The notes beneath the pieces were generated by a model. That model searched no databases. It was not told the DNA's origin and saw only the letters and a list, made by a program, of their open reading frames with translations. The translations under genes were made by a program, and so were the position numbers. From NCBI GenBank assembly GCA_021527695.1, contig JAKFAO010000006.1, positions 1,240,001 through 1,304,000 of the forward strand: a stretch of 64,000 nt of DNA, in the 5' to 3' direction. Below, piece after piece: positions 1-12,098 of this stretch; positions within the stretch are counted from its first letter, which is position 1, and each line of letters opens with the position of its first letter. Source of the stretch: Naematelia aurantialba (lineage: Eukaryota > Basidiomycota > Tremellomycetes > Tremellales > Naemateliaceae).

Positions 1-984
1 ATGGCTCTCGCCGCGGCGTCTGGGACCGAGACGCAGCGCAACAGCCCAGTGGCACGCTCGACTCGCACGCAGGCTGTGATCACGCCGCGCAGTCCGGAAT
101 GGAATTTCAGGCCTACGGATGATCGACGGGGCGGCATGGCTCAGCCAGGAACTGCTGCTGATCAGCGTGCTCTTCTCCAGCCATGCAGGCATCAACGTGC
201 GTGGCATCGCGTGCACCACTACGTGGACAAAACAGACACACGAGCACCAGCGCACGACAGGTCCAACACGCCAACGACACCAAGCACTGCTGCATTTTTC
301 CTCTTGGCGTGGAAGCGTCCGAGACAAGGCGTCTGCGACGCGTCTCTACTAAATCTTCCATACGAATCACCCGGTGGCGCTTGGCTCGCAGCGTCCGACG
401 CGTCACCAATCACATGGTCTGCTGCCACCCAAAATGTCCATGTTCATGGCTTGGCCTCGTGCTCGGGGGCTTGTCGAGGTGCAGACCCCCCTTGGACGTG
501 TAGCATGTTCCCAATTTGGGAGCTTTGCAGGACACATGACACGGCAGACGGTTCGATGAGCGTGACGAACCCGAGTCACTCTGGGCAACTGGGAATTTCC
601 CAATGGCCCAGATTTTTTTCACACGACGCGTCGCAGTCCCGCGTTCAGAGGGGGCTCGGCAGCTAACAAATAATCAACGCATCTCACCCACTGCTATAGG
701 GTTCGGGTGCAAACGTACCCACGCCCGCTCTCCCGCTCTTCCGCCGCAGCTGCAGACCGCAGCCCCGCCGAAGCACCCCGCAAATATCTATCTAATCTGC
801 CGGAAAATTACCTTGGTGTTCGCGGGAGGCGCTCGACCCAAGTCACACGCGACGCAGCGACTCGAGCCGTAGGACTTGCCTTGGCGTTGGCATCCGATAA
901 TATTTTGGTTTCGATCAGCGCTTGGGATTTAGGCTGGGAAGCGCCAGGGACATTAGGTACAGTGAGTGGTATAGGAACGGTAGC

Positions 985-1023
985 AGAGTATAGTGTAGCA
1001 TAGTATAGTGTGGTATAGTATAA
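985..1023. repeat. Short TA-rich imperfect repeat
   Basis: Repeated units of the form TAGTATAGTG/TGGTATAG, about ten bases each, seen directly. No function is visible. Confidence 0.7.
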
Positions 1024-1366
1024 GAATCGGGTGCTCTCGGTCGGGGCATACTACAGGCTTCAAGCTTTTGGGCGCTCGCTGGAATGAGATTGATTAAATC
1101 GTTTGACACGCAAGTTTGGGGTCACTGGCAACGAGGTTCCTCCTCGAAGGGCCAGACTCTACGCGTCGACGCGGCTCGTCATGATCTGCAGTGTCTTTGT
1201 CGTACGCATGCTGTCGCATGCCCGGCGGTAGCAAGGATGATATCACTCACAGTGGGAGAGTGGATCACGACTCACCTGACATAAGTACGTATGATTCAGA
1301 GCATCGAAGACCACGGGCTCTACTCGGCATGTGCACAGTGCACGATTCACACTAATACTCGCACTC

Positions 1367-1460
1367 GACTCACAGTACCGGCTCACAGTACCGACTCACA
1401 TTGCATGACTCACTCGCATGCTACGTTCGCGTGACTCACTCACACACTCACATTCGCATG
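1367..1460. repeat. CTCACA-rich imperfect repeat
   Basis: CTCACAGTACCG and related CTCACT/CTCACA words recur through this stretch. It is degenerate simple sequence outside any recognised gene. Confidence 0.6.
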
Positions 1461-1887
1461 GCTGGCGAACGTGCGTCTGGCGATCACGGCTGGGTGAACG
1501 TTCAAAGTGCCGTCAGTGCCTTGGCTGGGCAGACGACGCTCGGGGCTCTATCGATCTTCCCAGCTGAAGCGATGCGCTATCGATTTCCCAGCTCAAGCGG
1601 TGCAAGCGATGCCCGGCTCGCAGCCGAGCATGCTGCTCAAGAACTGAATCTCTCCCTTCTCACGCTCGTTGTTTGCATGCTCTGAACACGATGTCCAAGT
1701 GCTCCCTCACATATCTCGATCACCAAGGTGCCAATGTACTCCTTCCGACTCGTTCCAGTCCTATGTGCCATTCTTATGCCCAATGCAAATGCTACGACAA
1801 CCCGCTCGCCCCTGACCATGAGATGCTGCCCGTCCTATCCGGCAGCAGCTGATGCGCCTATGCTTCGCCTATGCTGACCCACCATCC

Positions 1888-3316
1888 CTACGCCCTATAC
1901 CCAGCGAGGCGCTCGTCCGCCCAATCGAGGTACTCCCCGCTCAGCTCCATCGGACCTCCACGGGCCACAAGGCCAGCTAGGACCGAGCCAGGCCTGCACA
2001 TCAGCTCAGCGGCAGGGGCACTCGACCCGACTGGACTCTGGCACGCACTGTTCGGGAGCAAGGAGCTTGCCTTGTTCGTGTGCCGTTTTGAATTTTGCAA
2101 ATTCGCCAGGGTGCATCGTCTCGGCGCCAGACGAGCGCAGCAGGTCTTGCATCTATGGCCACTGTTAGGTCCAAGGAATTGGGTCGAGTCGAGGGGATTA
2201 GGGAAGAAAGGCAGCTTACGGCGGTCTGTGGTGATCAGCTTTGCTTCCCTTTCTGGTGACGAGTAGCGGGTGGTGCGGGGGCATCGGTCGTGTGAAAGGA
2301 GGGGCACATGATGCCTACTGGTCCCCCCTTTCACAGCATAAACGTTCGTTGCCTCGTCGTGTCCCTGCTACAAGAGCAAAGGAATAGGAGGGCTTTGAAG
2401 GCTTTGGAGCTTTGCAGACTTTGAAGCTTTGCAGACTAAAGGCTCTACGGGAGAGACGCACATCAACAAGGCCGGGCCGTACGGCCCACACCCCGACTCC
2501 TGTCCCATCGAGCGCTTCTTCCGCCGCGAGGGTCCGAGCGAACGAATTGAGCGCAGCCTTGACCGCGCTGTAGAGTCCCCAGCCGACGTAGCCCTTCGAC
2601 GACGCTCCGGACGACACGAGGACGATCCGGCCGGTGGGAGGTGCGGCTCTGGCGGTGTCTGTGGAGGCGGGGGCTGTGTCTGACAGTGATGATGTGGGCG
2701 CGGGCGTTGTTGCTGACAGTGATGATGCAGGAGCGGGCGCTGTTGCTGACAGTGATGATGCGGGAAAGGGCGGAGCGCCGGAGGACATCGACTTGCGGAG
2801 GTAGGGCAGGGCCGGCTGGACGAGGTATACCAGAGAGGCGAGGTTGGTCTGTATGTATCCCGGGACAGCGTCGAGCAGGACCGCGTCGATACGAGCTGGG
2901 CTGTCAGCGACTGCCGGGCCACGAGGCACTGGAGGCACGGATTCCAGCTTCCAGCTGCAACGTAACCTGGCCGATAGAATAGAAAATGGACCCCAGCCTG
3001 TGCTCACAGACTCACAGATGTTCATCGTGCCAGCGTTCAACACCAGCCCGTCCACTCCGCCCCACTTGCGCACCGTCTCCCGCACCGCACGGGCATTCAC
3101 CTCGGCCTCACCCACGTCCCCCTGCAGCAGCAAGACCCGAGCGTCGCCGTACTGCGTGGCAAGCGCCTGGAGCGCTGGAGAGACGGACCGCGATAGCGTG
3201 GTGACTCGGGCGTTGTGCGTCGACAGGAGGATGGACAGGACGGCCAAGCCGAGGCCGCGGGACGCGCCTGTCAGGATGATGATGGGCGAGTTTGGAGCGG
3301 CGTCTGCGAAGGACAT
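1888..3316 (-). CDS. Short-chain dehydrogenase/reductase (sepiapterin-reductase/YIR035C-like)
   Basis: Predicted NAD(P)-dependent oxidoreductase of the classical SDR family; substrate unknown. The N-terminus carries the Rossmann motif TGASRGLG, then LNAGT, and the catalytic Ser and YxxxK (VSSGASSKGYVGWGLYSAVK). I infer an intron after the NAGTMNI region (donor GTGAGT, near 2891-3020), a longer one of about 310 bases near 2148-2450 after RPGLVD, and a short one near 2015-2070 that splits a Gln codon (LLAPE-Q-PGS). The last exon ends LSGEYLDWADERLAGYRA, which fits the family's C-terminus, so the frame open to 2315 is not the real end. Between the helix before strand 5 and the catalytic strand lies a Ser/Ala/Thr/Pro insert built from three 33-base repeats (2672-2770). 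Family assignment is firm, exact junctions less so. Confidence 0.8.
2672..2770 (-). repeat. Three 33-bp in-frame repeats inside the SDR gene
   Basis: Each unit contains GCTGACAGTGATGATG and encodes about 11 residues of the type SSLSATAPAPA. Because the unit is a multiple of three, the reading frame stays open. Confidence 0.8.
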
Positions 3317-4237
3317 AGCAGAGGCAGGCAGGCAAACTGGCTCAGCCAGGGGAACGGCGGCGGGGAGGCAAGTAGAGCTTCGAGCGCGGGCGTCGAGCGC
3401 TGGAGGCAGTAGTGGGGACTATGCCGGATCAGGCGCAGGACAAGTCGCTTTGGCGCACGACTTGCTGTCTGCGCTACAAGGGGTCGAGCGCTCTTGTGTG
3501 TGTCTAGATCTAGAAGCCGCAGCCGAATGGATGCTGTTTGTATCGATTCACGAACGTGAATGGCAAAATGCAGAGCAAGCGTCTCTCCGCTGTCGAACAT
3601 CGCCCGACCCATCTGTAGCGACTGCGCCTGCCACTCGAGTAGCTCAGCAGCTCGTCAGCTCACTCAGCAGCCACGCAGCCGTGCAGGAACAGAACATGCA
3701 TCAGTCGTACTACGGCGTTGGATGCGGGCGATTAGACAGTGATGTCGACGCAGGCTTTTGAGCAATGCAGCCCCACCCTCCTCCTCACATCAGGCTAGTC
3801 GCTGCTGGCAGCACCGACGACTGACGAGCTGGCTGTGCTGCAGGTCTCTCCAGACCGTCTCGCTGCCGCTGCCGCTGCTCGCTGCTCGCTGCTCGCCGCA
3901 TGAACGAGTACTAGGACTAGTATTACTAAGGGCGAGTGGCGATGAAGGATTGATTTGAATTACGACGCAGTCCAATTTGTACTCTTCCACCAAACTGGTC
4001 TCTTCCAATCTCTCTACGTCTGATTGCTCTACGACTGCCCATACTCGGCAGCGACAGCGACGGCAGCAGACAGCAGCGACTGGCCCAATCACACCCAGTG
4101 GCTCCTCCTTTATCCCTCTGGCCTCGGCGCCGCTCGTCTTCCCACGCTCAGCTTGAATCTTGCTTATATCTTGTCTCTTATTTTTTTGTCATCACCAGCC
4201 CGGCGCTCGCTCGAGCGTCGTCGTCGACTAAAGGGAA
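3317..4237. promoter_or_regulatory. Divergent intergenic region between the SDR gene and SKN7
   Basis: The two flanking genes start at its two ends and point away from each other, so it must hold both promoters. A pyrimidine-rich tract with a T run lies at about 4155-4190, just upstream of the SKN7 start. No specific operator is recognisable by eye. Confidence 0.5.
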
Positions 4238-4912
4238 ATGTCGAGAATACCCCCGCAGCCACCGTACAATGCGCATCCACCCCCTGCGCCGGGGTACTTC
4301 CACCCGTCGATGGCGGGGCAGCCGCCCGGCCCACCGCCGCCCATGCAGACGTACCAGGGCAACGACGGACTCGTCTACGCCTACCACCGCCCCGCATCCG
4401 GGGGATACGAGTACGGCCCACCGGCCCCGCTTGCAGGCCCGTCACGCGGCAACCCCAACGTCCATCCCAACGGCAACGGCAACGGCAACAGCAACAGCAA
4501 CGGTTACGCCTACGCTCCGCCGCCCGCCGGCCTCCAACGCGTAGGCGCCAGCAATCCTGCGATGGTGGGTGGGAGTGGGGGCGGAGGCGGACGTGGCCCG
4601 CTACCTCCCCCTGCCCAAACGAACGGATGGTCGTCGATTCACCCGTCGGCGACGCCCACGCCAATACGGCGGCCAGACACGGCGCGCCCAGCGACCGGCG
4701 GGCCCGTCAAGCTCGAAGACCTCGTCTCCCAGGCGCCATCACGGCCGGGCAAGGCGAACCTCGCCGCTCCTGCTGGCGGACTGACATCACATCCGCTCAG
4801 TAACGACCCGAGCAAGCCGTCGACCGTCGGCGGCAACCCCGCCATCGGCAACAACAGCACCAACAACAGCGGTAACAATAACAGCAACGGCGCGGACGGA
4901 GGCGCTGGCGGA

Positions 4913-4943
<31 letters not shown>

Positions 4944-7900
4944 CGCAGGGGCCGAGCGAGTTCATCAAGAAGCTGTATAGGATGCTGGAGGACGAAGGCG
5001 CAATGTACGGCAAGGGCAAGGCGCCGGGCGAGCGCCGAGGCGACGGCGCCAAGCGGGGCTCGGTCGGCTGGGGCAAGGGAGGCGCGAGCTTTGTGGTGTG
5101 GGACATGAACGACTTTACCACCAAAGTCCTGTAAGCAGTCGTCCTTTCATGTCTCGTCTGGAGTCGAACGGGCCGCAGGCGGTGCAGGTGCATGGTGCTG
5201 ACTCGCCGGTCTAGGCCACAGACGTTTCGACATTCCAACTTTTCCAGCTTTGTCAGGCAGCTCAACAAGTATGGCTTCTCAAAGGTACGCCGCCGACCAA
5301 CACCACATCATTGCACCAAGGACAAACACCGCACTTGCTGACTCTTGACTAGATCAAGCACACCGATGAAGAGACTGGACAGATCAAGGAGAACGTGAGT
5401 CGGGTTTGCCGTGTCCACCGTAGCGTCACTGTTTCGCCGCCATCCCGGTGCATCCCAGTCAGCGCTAATCTGCCTAGGTCTGGGAATTCCAACACCCCAA
5501 CTTCCAAGCCGGCGGCAAGTCGGATCTCGACAGCATCAAGGTATGTCCTCCGCTTAGCGACAGGTCCACTGTCCTTCCTCTTCCAATGGCCTTCCTCGTC
5601 GACTGACTTGACGACTCAAGTACAACGTTGTCCACCTACTGATCCGTGTCCAGCGCAAGGCAGTCGCAGCCAAAAAGGGCAACGATGTAGAAGATACCGC
5701 GTCGCCCCGACTTGTCATTGGCGAAGATCCCAGCCGACTGGCAGAGATGGAATCCCGCGTGATGAATCTCGAAGATCGGTTGGCCAGAGCGATGGAAGAG
5801 GTGCGAGACGCGAGGAACAGAGAGATGGGGATGATGGGCTTGTTCAGAGAAGTTTTGGGGCATCTGGGACAGATTGAGCGTGGTTCGTTTTCCTGTTCCC
5901 GTCTTACTCGCCTCTTCCCTTCCGGTCCCCTCTCTCCTCCCGTCGCCTCTCTCCTCCATCACTTCTCTCCTCCAATCACCTCTCTCCTCCCTCTGTTAGC
6001 CGGAGCACGCCGTCTTCCTCTGTCCTCTCCCTTCTCGCCACGTAAACTCTGCCTCGGCACTCATCGTTCTCAGAGACAGGCGGGTCACCAATTGGCGATA
6101 TGAAACCCTCTGCTCGCATCCAACATCTCTACCAAATGTTCGACTCGATCTCCCAGCCCTCGATCTTCCTCCCTCCCATCCCGTCCATACCGGCCTACGC
6201 GCCTCCTGGTCTTCCGGGACACTCCTTCACCCCTTCGGTCCGGTTCAATCCGCAATTTACAGCTGGTGGCCCGTCTCAAGTTTCTCCCCACTCGACCGCA
6301 TCGCACGATGACCAGTCGCCTGCGGGATCCCGCGGGTCCATGTCTGCCTCTGGCGGCCGCAGGTCGTCTGCTATGATGCCGCGCTCGTCTGACCCGATGG
6401 ACGAGCCTGTCGAGATGGCGTCGACGCAAGGTCGGGGCCCGGGACAGGTGCAGGTCCCGATACAAGGACAGGCACATGGACAGGTCCAGCCGGACCCGGA
6501 CCAGACGCTGTACAGCGGCGAGCCGCTCGGTGTGACGCCAGTGTTTGCAGAAACGCCCACTTGGTTGACGGAGAATGCGCCACTGCCGCGCAAGTCGAGC
6601 GACGGCACGACGTTGCGGCTCATGTTTGAGGCGCTGTCTGGCCAGGGCCAGATGCGATTCGACGAAGTGCCTGATCCCCTCGACGCAAGTGGCGCCAACG
6701 GCAGCGGCAGCGGTGGAGGCGGTGCCAGTGCTGCTGCTTCGACGTCTGCCCGTCCTGACGGTACGACCTCGTCCGCCCCCGGTGGTGCCATTTCGACCGA
6801 TGGGAACGCTACGGCGTCGTCGTCGACCGCGACGACGACCGTCGCTGCGGGGACGCCGGCGGTCCAGCAATCGCCGTTTGGGACACTAGTGGTGCCGCCG
6901 CAGCCTGCGGACCGGAGCAAATCTGCCGCTCTGCGTCTGCGCCGCTCGACGACCCTCACCACCCACTGGACGCAGACGCCACGCATCCTCGTGGTGGAGG
7001 ACGACGTGGTGTATCGCCAGCTGAGCGCAAAGTTCCTAGAGAAGTTTGGGTGTGTGACAGAGACGGTCGACGATGCACAGGGCGCGATCGAGAGGATGAA
7101 TACGACAAAGTATGATTTGGTGTTGATGGATATCTTCTTTGGACCGAGCATGGATGGGTGAGTTTATGTCGCATCGTCCGCACGCATTTCCATCTCCCAC
7201 CGCTCATCAACGATGCCCCGTCACCAACCCTATCCTCGGTGCTGGCGGTGCTGGCTCTGCTGGCGCTCAAACCTCGCGGCAATGCACATCGCTGACGTTG
7301 CCCAGCCGCAAAGCGACGAGCTTGATCCGCCAGTTTGATATCTATACACCTATCATCTCGATGACTTCGAACGCCCAGCCTCGTGCGTAGTTTTCTTCTT
7401 CCTGTGGCTACCTTGCTTTCGTTCCATTCTGCCATTCCTGCATACGTGCCGCTCCTGTCGTTCTCGCCATTCCGCACTGAGCGACCGCTCACGCAGCATA
7501 GAGGACGTCGACTCGTACTTCCAATCAGGGATGAACGACGTGCTCGCCAAGCCATTCACGAAATACGGCCTCTTTGGCATCCTGGACAAACACCTGATCC
7601 ACCTCAAGGCTATCCAGCTGTCGGCCGAGGTGCCCCGCTCGGTTGGGCTGCCGCCATTGTCAGACCAGGGCGTGGTGGATGCCGTGGCGACGGGCGCGAT
7701 GATGTTTGAGAATGCGCATGCGAACGGGAATGATCCGGGCGACGCCGGCGAGGGTGGAGCTGTAGGGGTGCGGAATCCACTGGCAGCGATGGGGTGGTCG
7801 GACGATACGTTCCAGTTGGTGCTTCATGTACGTTGTCTCGCTTCAATATTCTCTCCTCTTTCGTGCTTCCTTCCATTCTCATTTCCTACCTACCTTCTGC

Positions 7901-8252
7901 TTGTTCGATCTTGTCTGTCTGCGATAGGCCGTCCCGCTGACAGTCGCAGCAATTCATGGCTACGGGGCAGATGCCAGAACTCACCTCGGTCGCGAGTAAC
8001 GGGCAAGGATACGGCATGAGCACGATCGGCACCTCGGTCGTGTTCGGGGACAGCACGACGTTCCGCGACCGCGATCGGAAACGGTCGTTTGAGCTGCTTG
8101 GGTCGGGCGACGGTAGTGTCGGGGAGTGGACGCCAACGCCGACGCCGGGCAGCACGAGCCTCGAGACGCCGGCTGCCAGTGGTGGTAGTGTGGGGTCGGC
8201 GCAGGCCGGCCATGGATCAGATGGCGCGCGGAAGAAGGCTCGGAATGGGTGA
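4238..8252 (+). CDS. SKN7: Skn7-type stress transcription factor: HSF DNA-binding domain plus response-regulator receiver
   Basis: Response regulator at the end of the Sln1/Tco-Ypd1 phosphorelay; a nuclear factor for oxidative and cell-wall stress in fungi. Predicted exons: 4238-5130, 5215-5284, 5353-5394, 5478-5540, 5654-5882, 6074-7157, 7306-7382, 7502-7827, 7950-8252, together 3,087 bases (1,028 residues). After a roughly 240-residue Gly/Asn/Pro-rich leader comes the HSF domain (EFIKKLYRML, FVVWDMNDFTTKVLP, SNFSSFVRQLNKYGFSK, VWEFQHPNF), then a coiled coil (MESRVMNLEDRLARAMEEVR), a low-complexity linker and the receiver (RILVVEDD, phospho-acceptor Asp near residue 785 in VLMDIFF, TPIISMTSN, MNDVLAKPFTK). 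Every junction keeps frame; the donor at 5883 (GTTCGT) is weak. Identification is very secure; the function follows from the family. Confidence 0.95.
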
Positions 8253-8608
8253 TGTGGCGGTCGCGTCGCGCCTGGTGGCCAGCACGCGATGGCGGCCGGG
8301 TTGCCCGTCCAGTAGGCCCCCGGTGGCGACTGCGCAAAGTGGCTGCCCGGTTAGCCAGCGCAAGATGGCTGCTGGCTGTCACTGCCCAAGGAGCAGGGTG
8401 GAGAGGTGGGAGGGGCCGAGGGAACGTTTGAAGCAAGTTGTCGAAGAATGGCGTTGTGAAGTGTATGCCGGAATCGACAGGCGGCCACGACATCGGATGT
8501 CACGATTGACGCGGACGCGATGACGGATCGAGTCGGAGGACGACGCAAGCAGAACGCAAGACGCAAGGCTGGTCCTGGCGCTTGTTCTGGCATAGCGTGG
8601 ACGCGTAG

Positions 8609-8668
8609 ATGTGGATGCGTGGATGCGTGGATGTGTGGCTGTGTGGCTGTGTGGCTGTGTGGCTGTGT
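8609..8668. repeat. GTGGATGC / GTGGCTGT simple repeats
   Basis: Three GTGGATGC-type units grade into about five GTGGCTGT units. Simple sequence in the 3' flank of SKN7. Confidence 0.85.
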
Positions 8669-8730
8669 CGTGTGGAACGGTGTGAGGTGGTGGCGTGCCA
8701 TGGAACCGCTCGACGTGTGGGCAAGAAGCC

Positions 8731-8930
8731 AGGTGCAGGATGCCGGCTGCAACACGATGTTGCAACTCAAAGGTGCAACACGAAGTTTGATATGCAAGTT
8801 GCAACACGAAGTTGCAACACGAAGTTCAATACGCAGGTGGCAACACCAAGATCAATACGCAGGCTGCAACACGCAGGTGCAGGTGCAGGATGCACTGTGC
8901 AGGTGCCAGGTGCAGGACGCCAGGTACAGG
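8731..8930. repeat. Imperfect GCAACACGAAGTT / GGTGCAGG repeat block
   Basis: The word TGCAACACGAAGTT and variants recur at least five times in the first part; AGGTGCAGGA-type words recur in the second. The units are imperfect and interspersed, about 200 bases in all. Confidence 0.75.
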
Positions 8931-9504
8931 ATATGTGGTCCGACGAGTTTGTCTCATTCTTATAGAATCGCGGGAGTAGTCGCGTATCCGAGTACGAATG
9001 CGAATCCGAGCACGAGTCAAAGGTGCAGTGTGGGAGACGGAAACCTCTTGTAGCGATTTATCACGTCATGTCAGGTTATGATTGCTTCGCTCCCCACTGT
9101 TACAGTACTGTATACGAGTGCCACTGCGATCACCTTTATCACTGGAAGCACTGTCACATTATCCAGCGGCTCCTTGCGTCGTCCCGACTCGTCAGCAGAG
9201 AGTCTGTCGTTGCGTCGCATCTGTTTGCATTTTGTCAACTACGCTACACCCTCCACCTCGTTGACACCGCCATGTCCACCCGACATTCCGTCGTATTCGC
9301 TCGTTCCGTCCCTTGCTGACGTGTTCCTTCGTGCTGTCTTGTCGACTTTGTCCGGCCCGCCTCCCAAACTCCGGCTCATCGTTTCCTAGTGTTCTCTTCT
9401 CCTGTCTTTCCCTTGCCTGCTGGATCGTCCTTCTTGCTCTGGCTCTTGCCTGCGTCTCCACCCTCGTTCTCCTTCCTCTGCTGTCCTTCAGACTTTTGCG
9501 CCCC

Positions 9505-11177
9505 TTAGGCCTTCTTGGCGCCCTTGGGCTCGTCGCCGCCCTTCTTGCCCTTCTCCTTGTCCGTCTCACCGTCACCATCACCGCCACCGTCCCGCTCGCC
9601 CTCGCCCTCGCCGTCCTCGCCTTCCGTTCCTTTCTCGTTCTGGTTCTTGCCTGTCCGGTCCTTGGCCTCCGACTTCATCTCGCCCGGAGCCTTGTCCTGC
9701 TGCTGCTCGTCGCGCTTGTCTTGGAACTCTTCGTTCTCCTCCTTCTCCTGCTTCGTTGCATCGGCCTCCTCGTCGTCCTTGGCTGCATTGCGCAGGATCG
9801 TATAGCTCTGCCCGCCCGGGTTCGGCTCGAGCGACAACGCGCCACCGATCGAGCCGGTCTTCTTGCCCTCCTTGGCGCCAGGTGAACCCGATGCGTTCTT
9901 CTCCCCCGCCCGGTCTAAGCGTTTCAGAGCAGAGACGCGCTCGATCGTGTGTCCGTAATGAGGAGACTTGGAGTCGGAAATAGCGCCTGCCCCCGCCCCA
10001 AAGTACGACGTGCCGGCAAAGGTGGCCATGATGCTGAATCCCACTACAATGGAGAGGTAAAACCGATACGTCGCGTACCAGGGCGGTGCTAGAAGCATCA
10101 TCCATCAGTGTCTCTTCTTACTCGGTGGTCAATTCGTGATATGCTGCCCTGGAATCGTGATATGCTGCTCTGGAACTCACTCCAGCCGTTCGTGCTAGCG
10201 CGTTGGTCGATCAACCACATGCCGGTGAAGCCGAGCCACTGCACAGCGAGGGACACGCCATGGGTCAAGAAAGTGGTCGGCCACGCAAACAGAATAGGCA
10301 CGACCCCCATCACCATACGTCTGTACCCCACTTCACCGCCCAGGCCGGCGAATTCAAAGCCCCAGTGGATAGCGCCGAGAAAGGAAAGGATGATCGCGCC
10401 GTACGTGATTTGGATGTGCTCGATGTTATGCAGCAGCTCCAGACTGCCAGGTAGATCCAGTCCGGTGAACGTTCTCCCACCTGAAGGCCTCAGCAGCGAA
10501 GACCGGTAGCTCAACGCAGTCCTGCTCACCCTGAGACGAGATCGAAGCCTCTCGAGCCATGAAGACCGTGGCTGCTGCTGTGCCCAGATATGGCATCAGA
10601 CCGGCAACACCTGGGAATCGTCAGCTGGCCTTCTCAGTAGGCATGGCATGAACGTGCCGAAGACCATGGCGGGGCGGGGCACAGCTTCGATGATGCCCCT
10701 TGTAAATCCATACTACCTCTGATCAGTACTGCATCCTGCACTGTTCTTGCATAGCCGCACAAAGTCATCCACCACTGAACCCTTGTGTCCTATGGACGAC
10801 GATATCTCTCCTGCGCGAAGTGCATTTGCTTCTGTGGGAGACGGCATCCGGTTTCCCCCCGAGATGATCTCTGCGAAGCCCTTTGTGATTCCCTTGAGCT
10901 GGGCTCAACGTCAGCTTCCAGATCCTTTTCAATCTACAGTGGCGTGCAGACACACCTCTTCTCTCGCACTCGACGTTGAATTCTGGTACTCTCCCCTCTG
11001 GTCCTTCTTGGGCGGCTCATCCGCATGGAATCGCTTCCGGACTAGTGCTGCGAGTGAAGGCGTTGCCTGCGCCTGCCGGAGCTTGAGAGCAGGCGAGAGC
11101 GTCGAGAGCGGGCGAGCTGGGGCTGCTTGCAGCGAGCCACTGAGCAAGGGCCGTAGCACGCGGGAGGAGCGATACAT
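9505..11177 (-). CDS. DUF3429 (TMEM69-like) mitochondrial inner-membrane protein
   Basis: Multi-pass membrane protein of the DUF3429 family, predicted in the mitochondrial inner membrane; molecular role not established. The first exon (start 11177) gives an Arg/Ser/Leu-rich presequence beginning MYRSSRVLRPLLSG. Later exons give GFTRGIIEAVPRPAMVFG, GLMPYLGTAAATVFMAREAS, ITYGAIILSFLGAIHWG, LVQWLGFTGMW-like and GWTPPWYATYRFYLS, all in family order. The junction GW-TPPWY uses donor GTGAGT near 10178 and an acceptor near 10092. The junction VFG-VAG reads cleanly only with a GC-AG intron near 10610-10656. The C-terminus is an unusually long Lys/Glu/Asp/Gly-rich tail (about 90 residues). The exon near 10780-10910 is uncertain. 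The neighbour at the stop end is SKN7, convergent. Confidence 0.8.
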
Positions 11178-12098
11178 TGTCGCGCGAGCTGTCTAGAAAC
11201 GACGGGATGCAGACTGGCCATATGGCGAGCGAGAATTGACACAGCCGACCTCGTCGTGTTATGACGTCAACCCGGGGGTCAGCCGACGAGCAGTCGTAAT
11301 GAGAAGCAGGCAGTTACGTAATCAACCATTAGGAATGGTGTCCCCTCGTTTGTAGTGGATTACAAACTCTCTTATGGGAAGGAGCTTCGTTCGTGCCCAC
11401 GAAGACGGCGACGGTGTGCAAGGGGTATTATCAGTGGCAGGGGACATGAGGTGGTCCACGAGTCGTGTCAGTCCTTCACTCCCTCGAGCAGGGTATGGCG
11501 GAAGAACGTTGCCACTGCCTGCAGTCATCCACTTTGCCTGTCGGCACATTTCCGGCTCGAAACCCCGCGTGAGAGACCATGCCACAGGTGACTGCAGTTC
11601 CTAGGATGAGCAGAGAGGCAGGCGCTTATGATGCAAGGGCGATGCTGGGTATGAATACTGGAGTTTGCCATCTGTGAACTCGATGTCTTGAGCTTCTGAT
11701 TATAGTCATTCGGCCATCTGTTCTCTAGCGGGACGATCATGATAACTTCGGGGAAATGCTACCCCAGGCACTCGGAGAGGCAGTTGTCACCGACTCGGTA
11801 GGAGCTGCTGGAAATCCCGTTTGTAAGGTGCATCTGTGGTCCGGGGGTCTCCCCGTGACTTGTCGCGAGTCCGCCACAACCTCTCCCTTGGTGCTGCATC
11901 ACCCAGTTGCGCTATATCCAGTCTCGTAGATGGTGGCCAGGACACAGATCCCCCCCGGCAACCGGCCCGTGGGCTGGAGAAGAGTGGAGGTGGAGGGTCC
12001 TCCGGTGTATATCCAGAGGGTATATCAAATTGCATGTATCCCCGCCGGTTCAACCTCTCTCATCCTACGTCTGTGAGACTCTTCTGTCATCTCAAGCC
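11178..12098. promoter_or_regulatory. Divergent intergenic region between the DUF3429 and Gre2-like genes
   Basis: Starts of two divergent genes flank it. No gene and no clear operator are recognised; open frames here lack family resemblance. Confidence 0.5.

Larger units (their letters stand above)
1..1887. other. Left-end stretch with no recognised gene
   Basis: Open frames exist on both strands (for example 1-666 on +), but none shows a domain, a convincing exon series or low-complexity bias typical of the real genes here. The only structure I see is a short TA-rich repeat near 985-1023 and a CTCACA-rich stretch at 1367-1460. The exon ends of a gene lying mostly outside the window cannot be excluded. 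Confidence 0.5.
8253..9504. other. Convergent intergenic region rich in short repeats
   Basis: Lies between the 3' ends of SKN7 and the DUF3429 gene. Apart from the two repeat blocks listed separately I see no exon series. Open frames here do not resemble any family. Confidence 0.6.

Noticed and set aside
1..666. 221-codon open frame at the left edge
   Set aside because: No domain, no splice pattern and overlapping open frames of similar length on both strands; not distinguishable from chance in GC-rich DNA.
2844..3761. 305-codon + strand open frame
   Set aside because: It is antisense to the exons of the SDR gene, whose Rossmann and YxxxK motifs are on the other strand.
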